A program made the translations under genes and the position numbers. Below the pieces are notes generated by a model that saw only the letters and a program-made list of their open reading frames with translations, searched no databases and was not told the origin of the DNA. A stretch of DNA of 64,000 nt, taken from positions 62,001-126,000 of the forward strand of contig NZ_CANMIW010000004.1 of assembly GCF_947498005.1 (NCBI RefSeq). Reading direction: 5' to 3'. Below are positions 1-7,654 of this stretch, piece by piece (position 1 is the stretch's first letter; the number at the start of each line of letters is the position of its first letter). The DNA is from an uncultured Winogradskyella sp. (lineage in GTDB: Bacteria > Bacteroidota > Bacteroidia > Flavobacteriales > Flavobacteriaceae).

Positions 1-7
1 TTACAAT

Positions 8-628
8 ATGAGATTGTTTCTTTTAATACTTATAATGTTGTCATTAGTAGGTTGCAAAAAAATAGAACCTAATAATACTGTTGATACAGTTATCGAAGAG
101 GAGCAATTTCTGGTTATTGATAGTCTAGAAGTGTTAAAAGATGAATTAGTACTCAACGGAAATAAAGGACAATGGTTTTACAAGGAAAAGCCCTTTAATG
201 GGTATTCATTAAAGTACTATCCAAATGGTGTTTTAGAAGAAAAATGGGGTTTTCAAAATGGTAAAAGAGAAGGCGTTGCCAAACGTTTTACTAAAAATGG
301 GAAGCTACAAGTAGAATCTAATTACAAAAATAATCGTTTGTCTGGTATGCATAGAAGCTGGTGGGAAAATGATACGCTCGCTAGTTTAGCATATTACAAA
401 GAAGGCAAAATACAAGGAGAAGAGAAACAATGGTATGCCTCTGGTCAACTAGCTAAATTGCGTAATCTTGTTGATGGAGAAGAACATGGTTTTCAAAAAG
501 CTTGGTTAGCCAACGGCAAAATATACGTTAATTACGAAGCTAAAAATGGACGAATTTTTGGAATGAGACGTGCAAATTCATGTTATAGATTAGAAGATGA
601 AGTTATTATTAGAAACAAAAAAATATAA
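8..628 (+). CDS. MORN-variant repeat lipoprotein (YwqK-like)
   Basis: A lipoprotein signal peptide ends at an LVGC lipobox (Cys16). The rest consists of about five degenerate repeats built around patterns such as NG-x-L-x-x-x-x-x-Y-K-N-G-K and SGQL, typical of MORN_2 repeat proteins. Databases often label this family YwqK-type antitoxin, but the name is not functional evidence and no toxin gene is visible nearby. It probably sits in the periplasm or on the inner face of the outer membrane. The last 32 bases overlap the start of the downstream Sco gene, so the two are likely cotranscribed and translationally coupled. The ATG at base 8 is the only start that keeps the signal peptide. Confidence 0.75.
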   Translation: MRLFLLILIMLSLVGCKKIEPNNTVDTVIEEEQFLVIDSLEVLKDELVLNGNKGQWFYKEKPFNGYSLKYYPNGVLEEKWGFQNGKREGVAKRFTKNGKLQVESNYKNNRLSGMHRSWWENDTLASLAYYKEGKIQGEEKQWYASGQLAKLRNLVDGEEHGFQKAWLANGKIYVNYEAKNGRIFGMRRANSCYRLEDEVIIRNKKI

Positions 629-1292
629 AGTTGTATTTCTTTTCTTAGTTGTGTTTGCGCTAAGTTGTAACCAACAAGTAAAAAACGTAAACACTAAAGC
701 TGATGAAACTAGTAGAGTAGATTATTTGCCTTTTTATAAGGACGAATCATTTACACCGCATTGGTTGATTCCTGGTAGTGAAGAAGAACAATTATTTCAT
801 AAAATACCAGATTTTAAATTTATAAACCAATTAGGAGATACGGTTACTCAACAAACGTTTGATGATAAAATTTACATAACAGATTTCTTTTTTACAACTT
901 GTCCTGGTATTTGTCCTAAAATGACAAATAATATGGGCAAAATACAGGAAGAATTTAAAAACGATAGCGACATTTTATTGCTATCACATTCGGTAATGCC
1001 AAGCACAGATACAGTGTCTATTTTAAAATCTTATGCAGAGAATAATAATGTTATAGATGATAAATGGCATTTAGTAACAGGAAACAGAAGTGATATTTAT
1101 ACCCTTGGTAGAGATCAATATTTTGTTGAAAGTGATCTAGGAGAAGTAAAGAGTGTAGACGATTTTTTGCATACAGAAAACTTTTTACTTATTGATAAGA
1201 ATAAACATATTAGAGGCATATATAACGGTTTAAATAGGGCATCAATTGCACAGCTAATAATTGATATAAAAGCCCTAAAAGAAGAAAGCTAA
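597..1292 (+). CDS. SCO1/SenC family copper-chaperone lipoprotein
   Basis: This is a thioredoxin-fold Sco protein. The metal and redox motif CPGIC supplies Cys102 and Cys106, and a C-terminal histidine in FLHTEN (about residue 192) completes the expected Cu-binding triad. The N-terminus is a hydrophobic signal ending in LSC, so it is probably lipid-anchored. The Sco family delivers copper to, or reduces, the CuA site of cytochrome c oxidase; no oxidase genes are in this window. The ATG at 597 lies inside the upstream gene (32-base overlap) and is the only start upstream of the signal peptide. A strong hairpin terminator follows at 1331. Confidence 0.88.
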   Translation: MKLLLETKKYKVVFLFLVVFALSCNQQVKNVNTKADETSRVDYLPFYKDESFTPHWLIPGSEEEQLFHKIPDFKFINQLGDTVTQQTFDDKIYITDFFFTTCPGICPKMTNNMGKIQEEFKNDSDILLLSHSVMPSTDTVSILKSYAENNNVIDDKWHLVTGNRSDIYTLGRDQYFVESDLGEVKSVDDFLHTENFLLIDKNKHIRGIYNGLNRASIAQLIIDIKALKEES

Positions 1293-1330
1293 TGTGATGG
1301 TTAGCTTCATTTTGATTGATTGATGATTGG

Positions 1331-1362
1331 AAAAGCTTTGTTATTATTCACAAAGCTTTTTT
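1331..1362 (+). terminator. Rho-independent terminator after Sco gene
   Basis: A perfect stem AAAAGCTTTG / CAAAGCTTTT with a 10-nt loop is followed by a T-run, 39 bases after the Sco stop. An almost identical stem sequence recurs after the sulfatase gene at 4451. Confidence 0.85.
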
Positions 1363-1379
1363 ATGGTATCGATTTAAAG

Positions 1380-1387
1380 TATTTTTG
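1380..1387 (+). promoter_or_regulatory. Bacteroidetes -7 element (TATTTTTG)
   Basis: Matches the TAnnTTTG consensus, 82 bases before the YHYH gene. No well-spaced -33 TTG was identified, so the assignment rests on the -7 box alone. Confidence 0.4.
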
Positions 1388-1469
1388 AAACGTTATCACG
1401 TTTTATAATTTCAAATTAAACCAACTCGTAAATTTAGAGTCAAATTATAACGATTAACCAACTCAAACT

Positions 1470-2546
1470 ATGAAAACATTATTCAAGTTACTACTGCTTA
1501 CCCTATTTACAATTTTTGTAGCCTGCTCAAATAATGACGACAGTTCATGTTCAGAAACTATTTGGTATCAAGATAATGATGAAGACGGTTTAGGAAATGT
1601 AGAAGTTAGTATTGAGGCCTGCGAACAACCTGTAGGTTATGTTGCAGATAATTCAGATACTGATGACTCTGGTTGTGAATCAGATCAGGTTTTAGATAGC
1701 TCAAGAGGTGCATGTGACCAATCGCTAACGTTTGTAAGTTTATATTCGCAAACAATTTCAGGAGCCAATAGAATTATATCATCTAATAGTATACCTGAGC
1801 ATATGGTTGGTCGTTTTGGTATGGGAGCAGGTTCACTTAATCCAAATGCTATCTCTGAACAAAATGAAACCTATACGATTACTTTGAATCCTTCTGCGGC
1901 AAATTCCTTCACAGGATTATTGTCAACAACAGGAAATGGGCCAAATGTTGGACCGCAATATTCATTTGGAGTATTGTTAAATGGTGTAGAACTAGATCCT
2001 GTGGCTGCAGAACCATTTCCACATGAAGGTGCAATGAGTGCTAATGTTAATTGGGAATGGAATCTTGAAGCCTTAAACGTCAATTTAGGTTTAGATTGTA
2101 ATAGTGCACATGTACAACCTACAGGGAAATACCATTATCATGGTTCGCCCATATTATTTTTAGATGCTTTAAATGTACCAACTGATGCAATGACGTTAAT
2201 TGGTTATGCCGCAGATGGATTTCCTATCTATTATAAATACGCATATTCGAATGCTTCAGATTCTAACTCGTCCGTAATTTCAATGGCTTCTAGTTATCAA
2301 TTAAAATCTGGTAGTAGAGGAGGCGATGGTATTACTGTACCATGTGGAGATTACGATGGTGTGTATTCTAATGATTACGAATATATTTCAGGCTTAGGTA
2401 CTTTAGACGAGGCTAATGGAAGAACAGGTATAACACCAGAATATCCATCAGGAACCTATTATTATGTGCTTACGGATGAGTTTCCAAGTATCCCAAGATA
2501 TTTTAGAGGTACACCATCTAATGATTTTAAAATAGGAAATAATTAG
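1470..2546 (+). CDS. YHYH domain lipoprotein
   Basis: The signal peptide ends in a VACS lipobox. After a short acidic, Cys-containing linker comes a large domain carrying the diagnostic KYHYHGSP motif near residue 218, followed by GYAADGFPIYY and a C-terminal YYYVLTDEFP segment, all typical of YHYH-domain proteins. The biochemical role of this family is not established, and the His-rich motif suggests metal binding. The stop codon is immediately followed by the ATG of the next gene. That gene and the sulfatase form a tight operon with it, suggesting a shared envelope or extracellular role. Confidence 0.85.
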   Translation: MKTLFKLLLLTLFTIFVACSNNDDSSCSETIWYQDNDEDGLGNVEVSIEACEQPVGYVADNSDTDDSGCESDQVLDSSRGACDQSLTFVSLYSQTISGANRIISSNSIPEHMVGRFGMGAGSLNPNAISEQNETYTITLNPSAANSFTGLLSTTGNGPNVGPQYSFGVLLNGVELDPVAAEPFPHEGAMSANVNWEWNLEALNVNLGLDCNSAHVQPTGKYHYHGSPILFLDALNVPTDAMTLIGYAADGFPIYYKYAYSNASDSNSSVISMASSYQLKSGSRGGDGITVPCGDYDGVYSNDYEYISGLGTLDEANGRTGITPEYPSGTYYYVLTDEFPSIPRYFRGTPSNDFKIGNN

Positions 2547-3125
2547 ATGAAGCTTTTTCGTTTCTTTCTATACTTTACGATTCTATTTTCAACATTCAGT
2601 TTTGCGCATGATGCTAATAAATCTTTTTTTAAAATTCAACAAAAGGATAATAATGTTGAGGTACAAGCAGAATTTCCTTGGAGTATAAGAAACGCCATAA
2701 TTGAAGAATTTCCAACGCTGGAAAATTCTAATTTAAATTCTGATTTTAAAAATGCTTTTTTTCAATACATAGAACGTCATTTTCAGATTGTTCATGGTAA
2801 TTCAACTTTGAAATTAATTTCCGTAGAAGAAGTAGCTCATTCAGGGCATTCGCATCAAAATAATTTTGTGTTATTGTTTGAAGGTAAAACTTTCGATACT
2901 ATCAAAAACACCATTTTATTTAATGTCTACAAGGATCAAGAAAATTATCACGAATTAATAATAGAGCCAAATTCAATAAAATTTATAACGTCCTTAAATT
3001 CTAATACATTTAGATTGCAAGCCGCTTCAAAAGTAAATTCTAATATTCAATTTTTACTTGGTTTTATACTATTATGTGTGGTTGTTGTACCTTTATGGAT
3101 GAAGTATAAAAGACACAACATATAA
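2547..3125 (+). CDS. Exported protein with C-terminal membrane anchor
   Basis: No family recognised. It has an N-terminal signal peptide ending near SFAHD, a periplasmic body of about 140 residues containing a His-rich stretch (HSGHSHQ near residue 100), and one C-terminal transmembrane helix followed by a basic tail (KYKRH). The layout of signal, body, single C-terminal helix and positive tail implies a periplasmic domain anchored in the inner membrane. It starts directly after the YHYH stop codon with no gap and lies 7 bases before the sulfatase, so it is translationally coupled inside this operon. The histidines next to a YHYH protein hint at metal handling, which is inference only. Confidence 0.6.
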   Translation: MKLFRFFLYFTILFSTFSFAHDANKSFFKIQQKDNNVEVQAEFPWSIRNAIIEEFPTLENSNLNSDFKNAFFQYIERHFQIVHGNSTLKLISVEEVAHSGHSHQNNFVLLFEGKTFDTIKNTILFNVYKDQENYHELIIEPNSIKFITSLNSNTFRLQAASKVNSNIQFLLGFILLCVVVVPLWMKYKRHNI

Positions 3126-3132
3126 TGTTATT

Positions 3133-4428
3133 ATGGTTTATAAAAACACTGTTTTCCTAATATTTATGCTGTTATTAGTGTCATGTGGCAATGATGATAG
3201 TAGTGGTACTCAAGACGATGATGGAACTATGCAATCATCTGTTCCTAATATTTTACTGATAATTGCAGATGATATGGGATTAGATGCCACACCAAATTAC
3301 AATATAGGAAGTCAAAAGCCGAATATGCCAAATCTTCAAAATTTAATGAATAATGGCATTACATTTAATAACGTATGGGCAAACCCAGTTTGTAGTCCAA
3401 CAAGAGCTTCAATTCTCACTGGCAATTATGGGACTAATAATGGCGTAACTCGGGTAGGTAATCAATTGAGTAATTCAGCCCATATTCTTCAAAACGATAT
3501 GGCTAATTATGCAACAGCTTTAATTGGCAAATGGCATTTGTCTAATGATGTTAATCAGCCATTGTCAATGGGCATTGATTATTACGCAGGTATCTTGTCT
3601 GGAGGTGTAGATGATTACGAAAGTTGGAGTCTTGTAGAAAATGGCATAACTACAACGAGTACCGAATATGTTACATCAAAACTCACAGATCTTGCTATTA
3701 ATTGGGTAGAAGATCAAGATCAACCTTGGTTTTTATGGTTGGCATATAACGCACCACATACACCTTTTCATTTACCACCAACAGAGTTGCATGGTCAAGG
3801 CGATTTACCAACAAATCAAGCCAGTATAAATTCTAATAGATTGGCTTATTATTTCGCTGCAATAGAAGCCTTAGATACAGAAATGGGAAGACTTCTTCAG
3901 TCTATGACTACTGAAGAACGCGATAATACTGTCATCATTTTTATTGGAGACAATGGCTCGCCAGGGCAAGTAGCACAAGCATATGGACAAGGAAAAGTAA
4001 AAGGTTCTATATATGAAGGAGGCATAAATGTACCAATGGTTATTTCTGGTAAAAACGTAACACGATTAAATGTCACAGATAACAACTTAATTAACGCTAC
4101 TGATTTGTATGACACTATTGTAGAATTATCAGGAAATACAACCACGCAAAGTAATAATAGCGAAAGTTTTAAAGCTATTTTGTCTAGTACAACATCTGTA
4201 AATAGAGATTATTTATTTTCTGAAGTCAGTTATGTAGGTGGAACCGCAGATTTTGCGACAAGAAATGTAACGCATAAGTATATTAGATTTACTGATAATA
4301 CTGAAGCCTTTTTCGATTTAATAGAAGATCCGTTTGAAGATTTCAATTTATTAGATCAAACGATGACGAGTAATGAGTTAGAAATCTACAACGATTTGAA
4401 ATCGGAACTAGATAACACTTTAAATTAA
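3133..4428 (+). CDS. Sulfatase family lipoprotein (Cys-type)
   Basis: An alkaline-phosphatase-superfamily sulfatase. The LVSCG lipobox predicts lipid anchoring. The metal-binding IADDMG lies near residues 44-49. The formylglycine signature CSPTRASILTG starts at Cys87, which would need a formylglycine-generating enzyme or anaerobic SME; neither is in the window. GKWHLS near residue 137 and GDNGSPG near residue 273 match further active-site segments. At 431 residues it is on the short side for the family. The substrate cannot be told; marine flavobacteria use such enzymes on sulfated polysaccharides, but no glycoside hydrolases are adjacent. It is the last gene of the YHYH operon. Confidence 0.85.
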   Translation: MVYKNTVFLIFMLLLVSCGNDDSSGTQDDDGTMQSSVPNILLIIADDMGLDATPNYNIGSQKPNMPNLQNLMNNGITFNNVWANPVCSPTRASILTGNYGTNNGVTRVGNQLSNSAHILQNDMANYATALIGKWHLSNDVNQPLSMGIDYYAGILSGGVDDYESWSLVENGITTTSTEYVTSKLTDLAINWVEDQDQPWFLWLAYNAPHTPFHLPPTELHGQGDLPTNQASINSNRLAYYFAAIEALDTEMGRLLQSMTTEERDNTVIIFIGDNGSPGQVAQAYGQGKVKGSIYEGGINVPMVISGKNVTRLNVTDNNLINATDLYDTIVELSGNTTTQSNNSESFKAILSSTTSVNRDYLFSEVSYVGGTADFATRNVTHKYIRFTDNTEAFFDLIEDPFEDFNLLDQTMTSNELEIYNDLKSELDNTLN

Positions 4429-4450
4429 AAATAATGCGTTATAGAATTAG

Positions 4451-4485
4451 AAAAGCTTTGTTGTAATATGCCGCAAAGCTTTTTT
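4451..4485 (+). terminator. Rho-independent terminator after sulfatase
   Basis: Stem AAAAGCTTTG / CAAAGCTTTT with a 12-nt loop and trailing T-run, 23 bases after the stop codon. The arms are the same as in the terminator at 1331. Confidence 0.85.
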
Positions 4486-4508
4486 ATCTTTAAGGAAAAT
4501 ATAGAACT

Positions 4509-5627
4509 ATGAATAAATTGTTTTTAATTTTTGTTACGATTGTTGGTATAGGCATTGTAAGTACTTGTTTTAGTAGATTCAACAAAAATTTTGATGAACT
4601 AAATGCAATTAAAAAAACGATTAATATTGAAACATTAGTTCAAGATTCTACACTGAATGTTAGAGCCATTGAGCTTATTAAAAAGCCACAAGAGTTTTTA
4701 GTTTACTTAACTTCAATGGGAGAATTTGGTGTAATACTACCAAGTTATTTTATTAAACATGTAGATTCTTTAAAAGATAGGCCATTTTATAATCACAAAA
4801 TCAATTTGTCTAATGATTCACTTAAGTTGAATTTTAGAGCAATGGGAGTTCGAAATGAGAAAGGCTATGGAATAACAATAGGTAATCCAGCTATGGTTTT
4901 TAGTTTAGATGCTGATTTGGAAAAAAACAATATTGTATATCAAGAAAACCACCCTAATGTTTTCTATGATTCTATGGAATTCTGGAACGATCAAGAAGGT
5001 ATTGCCATTGGAGATCCGACTGAAGATTGTATGAGTGTCATAATTACGCGAGATGGCGGAAACACATGGACAAAATTATCATGTGACAATTTACCTAAAG
5101 CAAAAGAAGGCGAAGCTGCATTTGCTGCAAGTGATACAAATATTGCAATTGTTGGCGACCATACTTGGGTGGCCACAGGAGGGAAAACAAGTAGAATTTT
5201 ATATTCGCCAGATAAAGGCAAAACATGGGAAGTTTTTGACACGCCTATTATACAAGGTAAAGAAACTACAGGTATATATTCAGTTGATTTTTATGATGAA
5301 AAGAATGGTTTTGCCATTGGAGGCGATTACACAAAGCCAAACGATGCTTTAAATAATAAAATAAGAACTAACGATGGTGGAAAAACTTGGCAAGTAGTAG
5401 CCAACGAAAAAGGACCTGGTTACAGAAGTTGTGTGCAATATGTACCAAATTCTGATGGAAGAGAACTGGTTGCTATTGGTTTTAAAGGCATAGATTATAG
5501 TAATGATGCTGGAGATTCATGGCAACATTTAAGTGATGAAGGTTTTTATACCATTCGTTTTGCAAATGATTCAGTGGCTTATGCAGCCGGAAAAGGGAGA
5601 ATTAGTAAATTAACTTTTAGAGAATAA
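4509..5627 (+). CDS. Ycf48/BNR-like beta-propeller protein
   Basis: After an N-terminal signal or membrane segment the protein shows repeated Asp-box-like elements (TRDGGNTWTKL, SPDKGKTWEVF, TNDGGKTWQVV, SNDAGDSWQHL), the hallmark of BNR/Ycf48-type propellers. Flavobacterial relatives are often labelled oxidoreductase or glycosyl hydrolase, but no catalytic residues of either class are visible. The role is probably structural or binding, in the envelope. It stands alone between two terminators and is convergent with the ECF module downstream. Confidence 0.7.
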   Translation: MNKLFLIFVTIVGIGIVSTCFSRFNKNFDELNAIKKTINIETLVQDSTLNVRAIELIKKPQEFLVYLTSMGEFGVILPSYFIKHVDSLKDRPFYNHKINLSNDSLKLNFRAMGVRNEKGYGITIGNPAMVFSLDADLEKNNIVYQENHPNVFYDSMEFWNDQEGIAIGDPTEDCMSVIITRDGGNTWTKLSCDNLPKAKEGEAAFAASDTNIAIVGDHTWVATGGKTSRILYSPDKGKTWEVFDTPIIQGKETTGIYSVDFYDEKNGFAIGGDYTKPNDALNNKIRTNDGGKTWQVVANEKGPGYRSCVQYVPNSDGRELVAIGFKGIDYSNDAGDSWQHLSDEGFYTIRFANDSVAYAAGKGRISKLTFRE

Positions 5628-5630
5628 AAA

Positions 5631-5656
5631 AAGGAAGCTTTTTAGGCTTCCTTTTT
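5631..5656. terminator. Bidirectional terminator between convergent genes
   Basis: Hairpin AAGGAAGC / GCTTCCTT with A-run on the left and T-run on the right, between the propeller gene (+) and the ECF-associated gene (-). It can serve both strands. Confidence 0.85.
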
Positions 5657-5674
5657 ATCTATTTACTTTCGCTA

Positions 5675-6112
5675 TTATTTTTCTTTGCTGTGTCGCTTTT
5701 TGTATTCTTCAAATATTTTATGTTTAAACGAGCGTTCAGCTTGATATAATTTTAATATTTTTTTAGCTGGCAGAATTTCAAGTAATTGATTCAATAATTT
5801 AGATTGCAATTGAACTTTTTCCTTTTCAATTTTTTCCATTTCCAATAACAATGACTTTGCTTCTTTCTCAGAAAGTTTATCTGCAATTTTATCTTTACGA
5901 ATATTGGTAGACTTTATTCTTAACTTAGATTTTTCATCTTCGATAGCATTATAAACTGGCCAAAATTTCTGAGCTTCTGATTCAGTTAGATCTAATTTCT
6001 CGGTTAAATGCGCGATTTTTAGAGTTTTAATTTTTTCCTTATCTAATCGTTGTGCAAAAACACTTGCAGAAACAAATAGCGTTACTAATATGGTTATTAT
6101 CGTCTTATTCAT
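5675..6112 (-). CDS. Spy/CpxP-like periplasmic protein of ECF sigma operon
   Basis: A small exported protein with a signal peptide ending at VFAQR. The mature part is almost entirely charged alpha-helix, with LTESEAQKFWPVYN near residue 43, the pattern seen in Bacteroidetes proteins encoded downstream of ECF sigma factors and resembling the LTxxQ helices of Spy/CpxP. It probably acts as a periplasmic sensor or chaperone. It is the third gene of the operon (sigma factor, membrane protein, this gene), 54 bases after the membrane protein. It has no enzymatic motif. Confidence 0.65.
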   Translation of the reverse strand: MNKTIITILVTLFVSASVFAQRLDKEKIKTLKIAHLTEKLDLTESEAQKFWPVYNAIEDEKSKLRIKSTNIRKDKIADKLSEKEAKSLLLEMEKIEKEKVQLQSKLLNQLLEILPAKKILKLYQAERSFKHKIFEEYKKRHSKEK

Positions 6113-6166
6113 TGGGTTCTTATTTTATATAATGAATTCGTAAATTTTTCATCTAAAACGTAATAT

Positions 6167-6676
6167 TTAGTCTAAAATAAAATCTTCCGTTTCTAAATTA
6201 TCGATATATTGATCTAAATAATCATCGGAAAAATTAATGTCTATAAAATCTGTTTCAGACATATCTGCCGTTTTAAATAATGTTGCTAATTCGTCATAGC
6301 TATAATCTTCTTGGTATAGGTAGTTTTCTATACTTGCAGTGTCTATTGCATTTATATCTAATGCATCATCTTTATTAAATATTAAACTTACTAATAAAAG
6401 TAAACTAGCGGCAATACCTGCAACATAATAAAAAGTACGTTTTCTTGGTTTAAAGTTTATGACAGGTGTTTCAACTTTTTCTTCTAATTTATTTAAAATA
6501 GAAGTTTCAACAGTATCAAAATAATTTTCAGGAACAGCGAAACCAGGTGTTTCTATACCATTTATTATATCATCTTCATTTAAACGGTTTAAAATTTGTT
6601 CGTCTAAAGATTTGAAATAATGGTCTGGTGTTTTAAAACCAGAAGATTTAATGTTATGTATATGTTCTTTTTTCAT
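6167..6676 (-). CDS. Membrane protein of ECF sigma operon, possible anti-sigma
   Basis: A cytoplasmic N-terminal half of about 75 residues is followed by basic residues (KPRKR), one transmembrane helix (about 87-104) and an acidic periplasmic tail of about 65 residues. The cytoplasmic half holds a clear internal duplication: GFKTPDHYF...ILNRLNE and GFAVPENYF...ILNKLEE. Position directly after an ECF sigma gene and the single-helix topology suggest an anti-sigma factor, but no zinc-binding ZAS motif (HxxxCxxC) is present. It could instead be a membrane-anchored accessory protein. Confidence 0.6.
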   Translation of the reverse strand: MKKEHIHNIKSSGFKTPDHYFKSLDEQILNRLNEDDIINGIETPGFAVPENYFDTVETSILNKLEEKVETPVINFKPRKRTFYYVAGIAASLLLLVSLIFNKDDALDINAIDTASIENYLYQEDYSYDELATLFKTADMSETDFIDINFSDDYLDQYIDNLETEDFILD

Positions 6677-6756
6677 TTTATGCTGAACTAGATTTAGTTC
6701 TTCCTTTATTATTTAATCTGTGTTCTATATATAAGACTTCAAATTTGTTAAATGGT

Positions 6757-7299
6757 TTAATTTGAAGTTAAATAGGCTTCTATTTTTTTTGCGGCAATGT
6801 GGTACGATGACTTTAAAGCACCTTCACTAGTGTCTAATATTTCGGCCATATCTTTATATTTTAAATCCTCAAAATAGCGCATATTAAAAACGAGTTGTTG
6901 TTTTTCTGGCAATGTTGCAATGGCTTCTTGTAATTTTAATTGAATAGAGTCTCCTTCAAAATAAACATCAGCTTCTAAATTATTAATAGCTTTAGTTTGA
7001 TATTCTTCATTAGTAATCTGCAAACGTTTCGCATTCTTATTAATGAGTGTTATAGATTCGTTTGTGGCAATTCTATAAATCCAAGAAAACAATTGGCTTT
7101 CGCCTTTAAATTTATCTATACTACGATAGATTTTTATAAACGTGTTTTGTAGTACATCATCTGCATCGTTATGATTTTTTACAATCTTCCTTATATGCCA
7201 ATACAAGCGCTCTTTATAGAGTTGCAATAATTCTCTAAAAGCGGCTTCTTTTTGTATTGGGTTTTTTAATCGTTCTATAAATTCTGATTCGTCAATCAA
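6757..7299 (-). CDS. ECF-type RNA polymerase sigma factor
   Basis: A sigma-70 family, ECF-size protein (180 residues). Region 2 includes DADDVLQNTFIKIYRS and LFSWIYRIATNE. Region 4 includes LPEKQQLVFNMRYFEDLKYKDMAEIL and the recognition helix TSEGALKSSYHIAAKKI. It heads a three-gene operon with a single-pass membrane protein and a Spy-like exported protein, the usual layout for envelope-responsive sigma factors that autoregulate their own operon. Confidence 0.92.
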   Translation of the reverse strand: MIDESEFIERLKNPIQKEAAFRELLQLYKERLYWHIRKIVKNHNDADDVLQNTFIKIYRSIDKFKGESQLFSWIYRIATNESITLINKNAKRLQITNEEYQTKAINNLEADVYFEGDSIQLKLQEAIATLPEKQQLVFNMRYFEDLKYKDMAEILDTSEGALKSSYHIAAKKIEAYLTSN

Positions 7300-7480
7300 A
7301 TGATTTATTTTATTATTTATTTCGAGTTGAAATAGTACTAATTAGACTTGTGAATTTACTAAAAGTTTAATGGATAAAATATTTAAAAAATTATCATATG
7401 TTAATTTTATTGAAAATCAGATAGTTATAATTGAAAATAACGACAAAATGCAAAAAAAACCGATAAAAAGCATTTTTTTC

Positions 7481-7511
7481 TTGCGTGGTATGTTTATTTC
7501 ATTTATGTTTG
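7481..7511 (+). promoter_or_regulatory. Promoter of candidate small RNA
   Basis: TTG at 7481-7483, a 20-nt spacer, then TATGTTTG at 7504-7511: a full match to the Bacteroidetes TTG-N19..21-TAnnTTTG promoter. No protein-coding gene on + lies within reach downstream. Confidence 0.6.
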
Positions 7512-7515
7512 TACC

Positions 7516-7598
7516 AGCTTAACCTATTAACCGTTATCAGTTCCCCAAATCTGATAACAACAGAGAAGGATGTGTTTAATTACACATCCTTTTTTTGT
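7516..7598 (+). ncRNA. Candidate small RNA, about 80 nt
   Basis: From the predicted start just after the -7 element, the transcript would contain a perfect 8-bp hairpin GTTATCAG / CTGATAAC (7533-7540 with 7551-7558, loop rich in C and A), a short purine linker, and a perfect 10-bp terminator hairpin (7566-7575 with 7582-7591) followed by a T-run. No reading frame of note lies inside. I do not recognise the RNA family. The exact 5' end is inferred from the promoter. Confidence 0.5.
7566..7597 (+). terminator. Terminator of candidate small RNA
   Basis: Stem AAGGATGTGT / ACACATCCTT, 6-nt loop and an uninterrupted T-run, pointing on +. The nearest upstream + gene ends about 1.9 kb away, so it must serve a short local transcript. 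It cannot be the ABC gene's terminator, since that gene ends on the other side and on the other strand. Confidence 0.75.
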
Positions 7599-7654
7599 AT
7601 ATAAATAGTAAGTTATTTGTAGTTAATTAAACCGAATACGAATAGTATTAAATT

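Larger units (their letters stand above)
7300..7654. other. Intergenic region between divergent ECF operon and ABC exporter end
   Basis: 355 bases without a protein gene. The left 150 bases are very AT-rich and presumably hold the sigma operon promoter. The right half holds a complete candidate small-RNA unit on + (promoter 7481-7511, hairpin 7533-7558, terminator 7566-7597). The last 60 bases show nothing recognisable. Confidence 0.6.

Noticed and set aside
8..628. Toxin-antitoxin system (YwqK antitoxin)
   Set aside because: Only MORN-like repeats support the name; no toxin gene is adjacent, and the protein is an exported lipoprotein.
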